Shown here: positions 20,901-33,372 of the stretch, piece by piece | How positions within the stretch are numbered: the first letter of the stretch is position 1 | Layout of the letters: each line of letters begins with the position of its first letter | Source: Todiramphus chloris collaris | Lineage: Eukaryota; Chordata; Aves; Coraciiformes; Alcedinidae | Assembly (NCBI GenBank): GCA_025345505.1 | Contig: JANVCC010000018.1 | Span: 35,772,959-35,836,958, forward strand | Direction of reading: 5' to 3' | DNA length: 64,000 bases | Notes under the pieces: model-generated | Told to the model about the DNA's origin: nothing | Seen by the model: only the letters and a program-made list of their open reading frames with translations | Databases searched by the model: none | Program-made: the position numbers and the translations under genes

Positions 20901-23900
20901 GGTGGACAGAATGAAAATTTGATACACACTTTTTCTTTCTCTTTAGCAGCTGAACATTCAAGAAGAACCATTCATTCTCAGCATATGATGAAGGAAAATA
21001 GCATTTGGTAAGAAAAACATTTTGGTTTCAAGCTTCCAAATGACGCTTATATTCTATGAGAGAAGGTTGAGGGGAGAAGCTTACAAAGGAAACAGATACC
21101 CATTTGTAGTGGTTCAGCAGTGGAAGTCACGGCACTAGCAATAGGAACAATTGCTAATTGATTTTGTCAGTTATGTTGTGGTTGTGTTTTAGTGGCTACA
21201 GCTCTAATTTCTTCCTGTTGCTATAAATAGAAGCATCTTGAGAACAAGTGGAGTCACATGCTATAATATTAGTAAAGCAGGTGTTTCCACTGTGAACTTT
21301 TTTTGTGGGATATACTAGATTGAATTTAATTCAGTGGCTGCTGATTCAATAATGAGTAGATCAGGCCCATAACTTAAATGACCTTTTTTGTGGTAAATGT
21401 GCTGTTCACTGGTTGCAAAGACTTTGGCTTGAAATCAAACAACGAAAGCCGGCTAAGGAAGAGAGAAAGCAGTCTGTTTGGGGAATACAACATTTATTAG
21501 GTATTTCACACATGTTTAGAAAAGAGCTGTAAACCACGTGGGAGCTGAGGGTCCTTTGCTGATACAGAAGTGTATTCTGCTACCTTCCCAAGTCGATACG
21601 GCAGTAGCAGAAAAGTGGTGCTTTGTACCAGTACAATCAATGTAAACAGCACTTCTCTCCCACCTTGAAAAGAAAGACCACCAAGCTTTTAGATGAAAGA
21701 ATGCAGGTTTACAGTATATGTCCTTAAAAAGGGCTTTTGCTTTCTCAGTGGTGTTACAATTTGCATGTTGTCACATCCTTGGAAAACCTTGCTATGCCAG
21801 GAGTCATCTGTCGCGTAGGCAAAGCTTCAAATCAGGTCTTGCATTCCCAGTGTTATCCTAAATAGAAAAAGGGAACTATTAAGAAAATTAAAATGGTATT
21901 CTAGACAGTGTATTCGTGTTGCAGTTAATAATTTAATACTTGTACTTATTTTTTTCCAAGTATTCACTAGCTAGATTTTCCTTTCTAATGATAGACTAAC
22001 AGAATAACAGATTTGTGTTTTCCAGTAATTATGCATGAAAGCATCTGAATAAATTAGCAATGTTGTTTGAGTACATACAGTGATGAAAATGTTAGAAATC
22101 TCACGTTCTAGAATGTTTCACTATTCTATGAATTTTAGATGTGCAAGAAACTGCTGTAATGTTTTCAGATTGAAGTTTTTGTTTTAATTAAAAATTATTC
22201 TTGAAGAAAAACACAATAAAATATTTACCAGATTGCTTTTAAATATCATACGTTCACCCTGTTGATTTTATTCCTGTAAATCCTTCATGATAGTAAGGTC
22301 TTTGATAAAGGTGTAATTGTATTCTTTTTAGGTCAAACTGATGATTCTGCTGTGAATTTGCATGACAGAATAGTGAAAAAGCAACCTCCATCTAGATAGC
22401 CTGTTTAATTTCTTTAGAAATTTGGTCAATTATTAGAAGAGATTGTGTTTTAATCAATCTTGTTATTTGGATGCAATTTGGTAGCTTTTTGGTTTTTAAT
22501 ATGTGAAGTATTGATTTTCAAGCTAGGTGCCAATTCTAAATTTAACGTAATGGATTTTCAGCTTTTTAATGACCAGATTAAACTGTGGGTTTTAAAGTTT
22601 TCAAATACATATTTACATAGTAAAATACAGAGGCACTGTTGTGAATTTTCTTCTCCTTTGTGAAGGAACTGTTAAAGGAAAGTGCTGCTGAAGCAGAGTG
22701 AAGGATGAACTCCAGAAAACAAAACAACCCAACATTCTGATGGGAAACTCTTTTATTCTTACGACTTTTTAAATGCAAATATTTAAATTGGAACTTCAAA
22801 GGGAAGGATGACATATAATCTTCTCATATATAGCTAGTGCAGACGTTTGAAATTTTAATAGGATGGAGTGATTTTTTGGGGCTGTCCCAGGAGCATAGCT
22901 GATAACTTGCTTAGTTTTCTGTCTAAGATGTTTGCTATTACCACTTTTTTCACATTCTTTAGGACATCTAACATGGAATGACGTTTGGATTTACATGTGA
23001 CAGATTGATCTGTCCTAAATTTCATCCTAGGACTGATCTGTCTCAGTATCTATCCACAGCATATTTCACATATTCCATTTGTTCTAGTAGAATTTTTATC
23101 TATGGCATAGCCCAGGGTAGCTTTACATGAAATCATGGGCGTTTATGCAACAAAGAACTCATTTGTCAAATTGACATTATCAAATGTCAAATAGACATTT
23201 TAACAGAATTCAGTGTATACTTCATGCTGGCAATATAAAAACATCAAGTAACAGTAATAAAATATTAAAATAAGAAAAAATACCATTTATTGCAAGAACA
23301 CTGTAAGTAGTCATGCACTGACACCACTTTGGGTCATTTGAGTAATTTAAGCCTGTTTTGAAAAAGGAAAAAGGAGTACATTGGCATTTTTCTTCTTCAG
23401 GTAAGTGTCTTCATTCATTCTCCTTAACAGTTTATGAATAAACAGTAATCAAATCCTGCAGATGCTTATAGGCTTGAATCCATTTAAGTCAGTAGCTTTA
23501 TGCCAGTGCTTTTATTTTTCCCCATTTTCAGGGGTGGGTGCTTTTATTACCCTGGAGAGGACTGAAGGAGAGCTCTTAAATATCAGAAAACAAGAATTTT
23601 TATTTTATATGTACATATATGCATTTTACACGCACACATCTGCGTATATTTGATGTAAAACTAAGGGATTGAAGAAGGGTAGTCAGAGGCACATCAGTCT
23701 CTCCAGTACATTCTCTTGGGTAGCTTCTAAGCCTGTATCTTTCCCACACATTAGAAAGGGGATATAAATGCTGAAATGGAGTAGTTATGCCTCTGAAGAA
23801 CACTTAAGACATGGTTCACGGTGCTGTGCACCTAGTGAAGCTAGTAGCAGTAAGGTAACAGAAATTGGTGCTAGTGGCCAAGATTTTTCAAAGTGGCCAC

Positions 23901-26900
23901 AGTTTATGGTTCTATTTTCAAAGCAGCATAAAAGGCATAGTTTTTAAAAGTTGTTGAACACCTTTTGGAAAATTACACTGGGTTTTTTTTTAAGGTGAAT
24001 TGAAGTAAATGTGGAAAAAATATTTTTCAGTGTGATAAGGCATGTGTCTGGTATATACTTAAGAGACAATATAAATACTTGCAAAAACTTGAAATTCCAT
24101 AGTTGTGGCTCGTTCTGTCATTTCTCAGATTCACTGAGGTCACTAACACCCATCTATGCAGACTATCCTTCCTCTTCTCCAGCCTGCTTATTTAATCATC
24201 CCTAATCCAGATGCCTGTTTTCCATCACCTTTGTATTGTGACCAAGCTTGATTACTTCACATAGGTAAGCAAAGGTAGAATTCCAATGAGTTCCAACAAG
24301 TCATGCATAAAATCAAATCTTGAGTGTTTATCACTAAGCAGATTAATAAGGTTATATCTGTTGTTAGACTTCCATTCAGGTTTTCTTTTCCTCTTTGTCC
24401 CTTTCTGTGTAGTTTGCAAGCATACCAGAAAGCTTCTGTGATAGCCCAGAGGAACTCTCTGATTCCAATTTCCAGTAATGAAAAAGGAGATCTCGGTTTG
24501 AGACGATAGTCTAGGAAAAAGCCAGCAGAAACAGTGCTCGAACGTTTCTTGACAGGATAGTAAAATGTCACTGAAAATAGCTCTGCTAACATAGTCTTCA
24601 TTTGTCAGAAGCACTACATATGCAGGAAGAACTGGAATGCTGAATTTGTGATACTGATACATATATGCTGTTTAACGAGACCGGGAGATTTCAAGTACAA
24701 TAGCTTATGGTTCCTCTGCTCCGATTTCTCCTCCCTGTAGCCCCGTATGCACTCCAGTATGCTTGAGGAGGACTCAGATGAGTTTGGGACGTGCATTCAG
24801 CAGACTGTAGTAATTTGTTTAGATTATTAATCACATCTCAAGGCCCTTATTTTCGGGCAAATAAAGAAATATGTTCTAGCACTTGTAATTTTGAATACAG
24901 AAACAAACTAGCTGGCATATGCTTGGTTTCATAACTTATCTCTAAATACAAAAAAAAAAATGCTCTGAATTTGAATTTGCAAAGAACAGATGTCTTTCAG
25001 CAAGCTTGAGTGTAAATTCAGCAGGTTTTCCAATTTAATCCAGGAAATGATGACACTGAAATTTATTGCAAGCAGAGGAATGACTCGTTCTTCATCATAG
25101 TTATGCGGGCTAAGCCTTTTCCACAAGGTGTTTTATCTCTTAGGTTTCCAGGGAGACAGTCACAATCCAGTAGGGGCTACTGTTGTTCTTAATAAAGCTT
25201 TCTAGATTTTGTACTTTTAGCAATTTTTCAGATCAAAATCACAGCAATAGCAGATAGGATTTGATAAATGACACTGAGTAACATGAATTGATGTGACCTA
25301 TTTCAAACACACAGAGATGATGCTGTGGTGTACCAGCTTAGAGTAGACGGTACTGTTGCTTTCAGCAGCTTGAATCGTAACAACTGGCAGGAGGAAACTC
25401 AAAACTAAGTATTAGTCATTGTAGAGAGCTATATAAACTGTCCTTGATGTTTAGCAGTTGATACAGAATATAGGATATCCAAAAGGTTTTGGATATAGGT
25501 ATGAAGCAGCACCTCCACCACAGCAATTACAGGTTTGTTCGTATACAAGTTTTGTAATAGTTCACAGGCAACTTTACGTCTCCCCTGGGATTTAGAAAGA
25601 AAATTGTAGCAAACAGCAACTGGTTAATATAAATCAAATTAGGAGGTAAAGAATCTTATCTCTCAAAATTATAGTAGTTACCGATCTCATTATTGATGAG
25701 AATTAAAGACATTTTGATCACAGAAATATATTGGCTTCATATATTTCTTCATTGTTAAACTTTCAAGATTGTTAACATACATTAGACACTTTGAACACAG
25801 AAACATGCAAAGACAGTGTTCAGTGCAAAGAAACTAATGGATAGTATAGAAGTGCTACCAAGGACCCTCCCAATCTATTTTTCCATTATTCTGCGATGCA
25901 AAGGGGAGAAGTAGAAAGAGTATGATCTTTGATAAAACAAACCACTTAAGAAAGAAATGTGATAAAGCCAAAAATTTCCTGTAATAACAGTCCTTTTTGT
26001 CCTCATGGAAGAACGATGTGGCCATGCTGAAGTGATGCTGAAGGGTTCCTCTCAGAAGTTTCAGTTTATTTAGGTTTGCTCAGGGTTTTGTGTTGTTGGA
26101 GCCATAGCTAATTCTTGAATCAACATTTAATCTAGACAATATCAATGCCAGAATGTGCTATCCATTTTCTTCCCTTATTTTTTGCACTACACTCAGTGCT
26201 TTCCAGTAATGCATAAAGCACTTGTTCTCTTCATCCTTCCCAGGGGAAGCACGTTACACTGGCTGAGGGACAGTTTATGCACCGTCTTGCCTTACGTTTC
26301 TGAGAGACGTCAAAAGCAAGGTAAAACACCTTGTACTTAAAGCAGGAGGTTGATTAGCTTTGTGGTATTCCCTAATTCCTGGATAAACAAGCTACTTTGG
26401 GAAGCCTGCTGCATGAAGTTTTGTCTCCTGTGCAGAAAGGTTTTTGTCTGCTTCAGGAGAAAATGTTAGATAAATACTTCTTCTCTTTAGTTTAGTCCTA
26501 AATGTTCATCTTTCCAAAGGAATGTAATAATCTTAAAATTTTATTTTGCATCAGTAAGTAGAACATAAACTGTGCATAAATTTGGGAGCGTGATGAAATC
26601 TATAGGGAAATTATTGTTTAGAAACAGTGGAAAAAAACAAGGGAGTACCAATCCTAGCAATTAAATAAGTTTTAAAACTATATCACTGCAAGTAAGCTTC
26701 CTTCATAAGCATCCTGCTTAAGGTTACACCATTGCAGACATCCCTATTGCTCCTAGTAACAGCAACAACACTCCAAGCAGAAACCCCAGTGCTAAGATAT
26801 AGTCATCTCTCAGGGCAAAGTGTTGCAACAGCAAAATCAGGTTTGCACTTCTGTATTGGGTCCGTTCTGTGAGTTTGCTACCATATTGATGTTTGCAAGA

Positions 26901-26948
26901 GGCCAGACCATACTCAAAGGTCTCAAATAAGGGTGCGTATGGGATCTC
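17939..26948. other. Intergenic DNA downstream of TPBG, no gene seen
   Basis: About 9 kb of AT-rich sequence with no recognisable transposon and no open frame with protein-like character (the longest is 136 codons on the minus strand and is low-complexity in no known family). Three features are treated as findings: an exon-like segment with a NAGNAG acceptor and GTAAGA donor (20947-21007), a back-to-back CAG|GTAAGT site after a pyrimidine tract (about 23385-23407), and the general lack of repeats. A further AATAAA at 20076 might mark a distal TPBG 3' end, but nothing supports a 3 kb 3'UTR. Confidence 0.6.
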
Positions 26949-27040
26949 ATAGAATCATAGAATGGTAGGGCTTGGAAGGAACCTCTGGAGATCATTGAGT
27001 CCAACCCCCCTGCCAACGCAGGAATACCTAGGGCAGGCCA
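26949..27040 (-). mobile_element. CR1 3'-end fragment
   Basis: Antisense of the CR1 3' end: CATAGAATCATAGAATGG (the reverse of the ATTCTATGATTCTATG tail), then GGCTTGGAAGGAACCTCTGGAGATCATTGAGTCCAACCCCCCTGCC-type sequence. Only about 90 bp remain, a typical 5'-truncated CR1 insertion. The 5' edge fades near CACATGGCATCTCC, so its limit is approximate. Confidence 0.85.
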
Positions 27041-28378
27041 CACATGGCATCTCCATCTCCTCCTTCTCTCTCATCTCCCAACCTGCCAAGTTCTTATCTC
27101 AGGGTGCAGAGGACAAGAACTGTCTAACCTGAAACTGCCAGTCAGTTATGTTTCCACCTCATTTTATTGCAGGTACAGTTGTATTGCACACAGAGGGTTT
27201 ATTCCTGACTAATTTCAGTTTATTGAGGCAGATGGTACTGCCATAGCTTGCGTTACCTTGACAGAACAGTGTCCCACCCTTCAGCTAGAAGGACATGAAT
27301 TTCATCCTCTTACCTTCCTAGACACAATATTTGCACCTCAGGGTTGGATTTAATGACTTTCTGCATCTGCCAAAACTTAGTATGGGCTGATCTGAGCTCT
27401 GCAGTTTAATTGCATGAGGAATATGAGGTAACCTGGAGAAGTGCACGCAACTTAGTCATCTTTTGAATTGCTCTGACTACCTTTAAAAGACAAGGAGAAA
27501 CATCCCAACACCCTTTTGTTCTTCATATCTTTACATCATAGTGACACAAATAAATAAAATTAATTTTAGACATTTTCAATTTGCATATGTACATACTTCT
27601 GTATTTATATACACACATATTTATGTAATGTATTTTTAAATCCTTACAGATTTATTTAAGTATGAAAACATGCTACCTATCTTGAGGTGGGGCTCGACAT
27701 GTAGTTCTTGCTGGAAACTAATATTTCATTTTTATCTCATGTGCAGGCTTTTACAGATAACGCTGATTAAAAGCTATTTATATTTTGGTCATTTTTTTTA
27801 GATAAAAGAAATAGAGTCAATGTTTTAGAACTAAAAACCAACTAGAACTAACTTGCAGTAAAGTTCTGCAATAAACAGGAATGACAGCACAGGTTATCTT
27901 GTCAATTTTTAGCATCCTTGTAAGTTTAGAATCCATAATCTGTAAACCAGTCAGACAGAAGACTATCCTGGGTGAATAGTTTAGCACAAAATACTCCCAT
28001 GTCTTCACTTTGTTTTTATTGCTTCTTTAGCACAAAGATGCTGCCAATATTTTGACACTTTTTTTTTCTCCTTAAAATCTCTGTAGTTCTGTCTCTGACA
28101 GTATGCCTTCAGAGAAGGAAGAGCAAGGGACCAGGATATTCTTGATTTTTCTTGTCAAAACACTGACAGGCTAATTACCAAGAGACAATACAATTTGGTA
28201 ACAGGAGACTGGCTGATTATGTTTTGCAAGAGGGTGTCAGTAAGTTTTGTGCATTGTTCAGGTGTCCTATCTTGCTTCTGTAAAGTGAAAGGGTCTCCAT
28301 CTTCAAATGCAGCTGGGGAGTGAAGGCACCTCTGTGAAAGGTGACTTAAGACCTGGTGTTGCTTTTGTCCTGAATTGC
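27041..28378. other. Intergenic DNA between the CR1 fragment and LTR copy 1
   Basis: No gene or repeat recognised. Mixed composition, with an AT-rich stretch at 27.54-27.66 kb. The last five bases, ATTGC, form the left target duplication of the LTR that follows. Confidence 0.6.
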
Positions 28379-28390
28379 TGTCCTGAGTTA

Positions 28391-28410
28391 GAACAGAACT
28401 AATTCTGTTC
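28391..28410. promoter_or_regulatory. Palindrome in LTR copy 1 (GAACAGAA-N4-TTCTGTTC)
   Basis: Perfect 8-bp inverted repeat with a 4-bp spacer, twelve bases from the LTR start. It contains AGAACA and TGTTCA half-sites resembling steroid-receptor elements but 10 bp apart rather than 3. The same 20 bases occur unchanged in LTR copy 2. Confidence 0.7.
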
Positions 28411-28984
28411 AGTGATTTTACTTTTCAGCTAAGTTAGTCCGAGAAACAGCACTTTCTGAAGTTAAGGGCATAGTTTTGCAGAGAGTGTCTGCTTCTAGAA
28501 GTGGTAACACTTGATGTTTATAATTAATACCAAGGATTGGTATGCAGAAAGGCTCTTGCTTATACTTGCTCCTGTGCAAACCAAGGTCACTGATAGATCT
28601 TGTGTGGTACTTTGGGGGTGCAGTAAGTAAGAGGCTGCAGCTACAGAGAGTAGCTGACAGGACAGGTGACGCTGACCTGACCAACGACGGATTCCATCCC
28701 ATATATGTCATATTCGGTATAAAACTGCAGGATCACGGGGGTCAAGATTTCTTTCAATGATCAGCATCTAAGGAAAACTCCATCCATTTTGCCTTCAAAT
28801 CCAATCTGTGCATTCCTGAATCCATCTCCTGAATCCAGTTCCCTTCTGCTGCTGAGTCCAATCTGGGACTTCCCCAGTGCCTGCTTCACAGCATCAGTGG
28901 TGATGGTGACATAATTACCATCAAGGGGTTGGGTCCAATATTCGTTTCTTATAATATTTGTATATATCCTATGTTATTATTTTC

Positions 28985-28990
28985 ATTAAA
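28985..28990 (+). terminator. ATTAAA poly-A signal within LTR copy 1
   Basis: ATTAAA in the expected region of the LTR (after TATA, before the C/T-rich end). In LTR copy 2 the matching position reads ATTTAA, so the signal is lost there. Confidence 0.5.
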
Positions 28991-29116
28991 GCTGTCTTGG
29001 TTCTCTTTTCCAGTCCATAAATCTCTCTCCCTTATTCCCTTTTTCTTCCCCTTTGGGAAGGGAGAGGCTAATAGAGAGAGTCTGTTATTTGTCTAATGGC
29101 TGGCCAACCCTAAACC

Positions 29117-29545
29117 TTGACAACTGCCTGTTTCCTGGGCTATAAAGGAGAGAGGACTCTGCATTATGCCTATGTCTCACAGCTTTCAAGAGTCATTGAG
29201 GTGAAGGAAGCCATGTCAGACAATGTAATGGCTCTTTGGCCTTCCTGCATCTGGGACCAGTCTGTGGACTGTCAAAGAACAAGTTTGCATGTTGGAGAGT
29301 CTCTCTACACTGCCACAGATTCTTTTGTGGCTAGTTATCCTGGCTACTTTGTGACTGTTTTGTACAGACAAAGTGATGTAAACCAGACTGATTACAGGGG
29401 AGGACTTGAGCTCCATCCTTATTCCAAAATCACAAAAGTGCCTGACCCACAGTATGACCTGGGGCACTCCAACAAGGAGAACTGGAGCTTCAGAGGTATT
29501 TCCTTGAGCCCTGGGGATAAATTATTCTCAGCAGAGATAATTTAG
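29117..29545 (+). other. Unexplained open frame of about 142 codons just after the LTR
   Basis: An open frame starts at the last bases of the LTR and runs to a TAG at 29543-29545. Its first seven or so residues come from, or straddle, the LTR edge; the bulk is unique genomic sequence. The translation has protein-like composition with few repeats: aromatic and charged residues are well mixed, for example ESLYTATDSFVASYPGYF and VPDPQYDLGHSNKENWSF. The first internal ATG is at about codon 34 (M of AMSDNVMALW). A possible exon can be drawn inside it: acceptor CTCACAG at 29182 and donor AGAG|GTATTT at 29495, giving 313 bp in this frame. I do not recognise the family. It may be an exon of an unannotated gene, a remnant, or chance; no partner exons are identified. 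Confidence 0.2.
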
Positions 29546-30439
29546 ATTTTCTTTATGAGGCAGAGCTCTAGTGGTGACAAGGAAAACGTTCTATGGTGTA
29601 ATTTCACTAGACATTCATGGGAGTTCTTTTTAGCCTATCAGTTGCCAGTTTCCTGGTAGCACAAAGTAGTAACACATAGGACTGCCTTTGAAAAAGGGAG
29701 GAAAAAGGCAGGATACTTACCCTGATTTCCTTTGCAACATTGTTTTTATTAACGTATTCTCAAAGTAGAACCTGTGAATACTGCAAAAATGAGTTTGTGG
29801 AGGTCAGATAACAAGTTTCTGACTCAGAAATAAAGTATTTTCAAGTAGGAATAGGTAGATGTTCTACGTATGTTGTTCCTAATGTTTTTAGAAGCATGCC
29901 ATCATTTATTTTTATTGTGAACGTTTTAGAGTAGGGAATAGCTTTGTTCTGTATTTGCATGTTGCCTGGCACATCGGGTTGCTAGTCTCTTCCAGGAGCA
30001 TCCAAATGCTACTGCAAAATAAACACTGCTATTGCTGTGCAGACTGATGCGCTGCACTTTCTTTGTTAGCTCCCCAACAACATTTACTGCATTAACAGTA
30101 CCGGTGCTTTCAGAATACTGTAACAAATCCCTCAAACAGCTGAGCATCCTCCTTCAATACTTAGCATGGAGCAAATAGCACCTTCTAGGCACAAAGTACT
30201 CAACGTTATAATAGGACTCTGCCAGGAAGAGATTTTTAAATGAGGTAAGTTGAAAGAGGTCTAAGAATTCTTTTTCAGGTAGCTAAATACTGCATGCTAA
30301 ACTAGGAGAAAGCCTCCGGGTTAGTGCAGGGATACCCAGTTTGGCCTGAAATGCATTGTTTTGTGTAGAGAAGTCTAGCTGTGACAATACAGCACTCTGC
30401 AAGAAAATTTATTCTGCTCGAGAGACTGCCTCTTTCAAG

Positions 30440-30463
30440 AACAACAACAACAGCAACAACAAC
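30440..30463. repeat. (CAA)n microsatellite
   Basis: Eight ACA/CAA units with one G interruption, giving the NNNNSNNN run of the short overlapping frame. Confidence 0.85.
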
Positions 30464-33372
30464 GGGAAGATATCTTTGTTATTTGCCATAATGATTCTTC
30501 AAGAAAATATTAAAAAGTTAATATGGACAGAACTCTTGTTCAAAAATATATTAAAAAAAACCCGATTTAGTGACCATGAGTGAGGTTGTGAAAAGACTGT
30601 GGTGAAAGACAATGAAAGCATCCCAGATGGTTTAGATTGTACTAGAAGTACTCTTTCTGCTGGAACCCATGGGCCTTTGAATATCATTGGCCCCTGCCCA
30701 AGGCTCCTTGTCAAAGTCCAGCCCAGCTGTACCATCTTTCCTGGGGACAGCCAGGTGTGCCCAGTCTCTCAGCCACCACAGCACCTGTGCTCATAGCAAA
30801 CTCTCCATGTAGCATGACAGCAGTCAAGTGGCTCATGAGCTTTCTTTTAATAAATAAATTGATGAAAAGATCTGTGCAAGAGATGTTTCAGAAACCTCTG
30901 GGCGATGCTCTGCCCCAGTAAGTCTTAAAGGCTGTGGCTAGTTTGCTTTGAAGTGTTTGTATCAAAGTAACGTAAACACTACTGCTTCTCTTTCATTTAT
31001 TTTCTTTCACATGCTTCCAAATGTGCTAATTTTATGCAAAGAGGTCTGTTAGCTGTAACAAATATTTATCCTCTGCAGGAGCTGAGCTCTATTGAGTACA
31101 CAGCAGCACTTGTAAGCAGGCATTTGAGTGAGGCAGGTGTGCAGCTGCTCCATTCCTCCCCCTTTTTTCCCAGCTGGCTACCTTACATTGCCCTCCTGAA
31201 AAGAGCTCAACTTCCCAAGGTCTATAGGCTTCAGTGGGAGCTGCGCATGAAGTATCTGAAGGCAGCTGAGAGCTCAGAATGGTATATCCAGTACTTAGAG
31301 CAGGTGGTTTCTCTGAGCAAACTATTCATATTCCTGGCCAGCAAAATAGGCTCGTCCTGAACTTCAGAGCAACACAAAGTAATGCATTGGTTTTACAGGT
31401 AAAAAAAAGCTTGAACACACAGCAGCAGGAGATAAAGGAGGGTAGAGGTTTGGTATTTCCAAGCCTTTTCTATTGTGTCTTGGTAAATTTTGAATCTGCG
31501 CCAAAGAAAAACAACTAGATATGCTTTTTTTTGGACACTGTGCCTCGATTATCTTGAAATAGCTCCAATGCATTCTGCTTATGATCATGTCGCATCAATG
31601 ATAGCTTTTAATTCATGAAGGGGGAGGAAGGCTTGGAGAGAGCAGGTGATTCACTTACATTACTTTCTATTCTCTGAGAGCAGACTGTAATTTATCTCAT
31701 AATTCTTCTGACTCATCACTAGTAAAGATGTTTAATACAATGAGCTACTAAACCAAATTGTTAGTATTTTCTTAGTAAAATGAGAATAACTTACTGCTCT
31801 AATAGTGTGGTTTATGACAGATTTTTAGATTTTCATACCAGCCAAAGGCCCCAGTAAGTCCTAGGGCTCATCTTGCACTACAGCTAAACATCCTTAAAAG
31901 TTCCACCACCAAGGTAAATATGACTTGCTTATCAAATCATGACACAAATTTGCTATATGTGTTTCAAATGCATATATCAAATATATAATTAAACATACAC
32001 ACAGCCCTTTAGGAAAGACTGAAATAATTCCCAGACATTGTGACTTTGAGGCCATCTAATGCAGTTTGGGGACTGTTTTACCTGTTGGCTCGGGAAGAAG
32101 GAAAACTGAAATTCATGTGACTACAGCCCTCTGCTTGGCAAGTGGTTATCTTGGAATATTCATCCCTGTGACTCAAGTCTTACCCCAAGTTTGCTCTGTT
32201 TTTTTTAAACATCTTTTTTTTCCTGTGTTTTGGAGGAAGAGGCTGTGCTATGGGACCTTATAGAGCAGAAGCAAAGGGAGGAATATTTGGAGAATGCTCA
32301 CAGTTTTTTAATGACATGAAGATATCAGCTTCCTAAATGCCTGAAGCCAAATGACTTTGCCTGGTTCATATGCAGATCTACCAATTAAAACTATGAAGTG
32401 AGGGAGTGGTTGGACTGTGATGCTGCTTAATCACAGACTGGCTCTTCATGCCTTCTGTGGCTTGGAAAGACATGGTTTGTCCCTTCTGTACAGTGTCTTC
32501 AAGTAAGAATTTTCTCCTCTTCTTCATTCAGAGAGGGAAGCACTTGAGTCAGTCCAATAGCTCCAGTGAGCTGCCAAATCATACACTTGTCAGTATGTGG
32601 AGTTTGGTGATGGGAAGTCTTCACTGAGGACTGTCCTGGCATTCCTGTAGCCCATATGTGTACTTTATTGCTCCTCACCATCAGTGCAGCCTCTCAGGAC
32701 ATCCCCAGAACAAAAGTCTAGAAAAAATATAAGTTTCAGTTTCAAAATACTATATAAAAACCTTCCTTAAGTGATGGACAGGAACCATCAGTTCACTTTC
32801 TTCTGGGTGTACCACCCTATGGAAAAAAATGGATTTTATGATTAGTAGCCTAGAGGCAGTTAGGAAGCTGTAGATCACCTAAGTAATAAGTACAGTTTTC
32901 AATATAGTTATTTAGTAACACCTCAAGTAGTCCTTCTTCATGAAAATGATCACACCAGTTCCAAGTTTTTTGTTCCATCCAATGAAAAGATATTTTTACA
33001 AAGCTGTGTGAAACAGCACTTCATGCTGTAAAATACAGTTCATGTTTCATTAGAATGTATTCTCATTGAGTTTTTCACCAGCAGCTTTTGCAAAGTGCTT
33101 ATTAAATTAAACTGTAAAGGCTGTATTTTTATTTATATAAATATGAAGCTGTTACAACTCATCTATATGTGGGCTTTTTGTACAAGATTTATTCATTAAA
33201 CCAAACCTTATTAATTACATGATATTGTGAAATACAATTTTTCCATCCCTTTTCATCAGTAAGAGCTGCCCGTGGTCTGGTGACCTAGGCCTGTTTACAC
33301 AAGTCAGAGCTCAGTGTTTAATGCAGTAATATGACCACAATACGTAGTTTCACAACTCCTTTTTAGCTCCTG

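Larger units (their letters stand above)
28379..29122 (+). mobile_element. Solo LTR of an avian endogenous retrovirus, copy 1
   Basis: Begins TGTCCTGAG and ends CTTGACA, flanked by ATTGC and ACTGC, a 5-bp target duplication with one mismatch. No retroviral internal sequence (no primer-binding site, gag or pol) follows, so it is a solo LTR. A second copy of the same family lies at 58030-58795 in the same orientation. Recognisable LTR parts: a promoter-like TATAAAA (28718-28724), an ATTAAA poly-A signal (28985-28990), and a C/T-rich then G-rich end (CTCTCTCCCTTATT...CCCTTTGGGAAGGGAG). The overall plan, with TGTCCTGGTTT-type start and the terminal AACCC/TAAACC...GACA, matches a common avian ERV LTR class, probably ERVL-like from the 5-bp duplication. 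Relative to copy 2 it lacks about 37 bp around 28,745. The short ORFs inside it are LTR shadows. Confidence 0.85.

Noticed and set aside
28418-28760. Frames on both strands in LTR copy 1, and their counterparts at 58095-58361
   Set aside because: Their similarity to each other is explained by the shared LTR sequence, which is non-coding.
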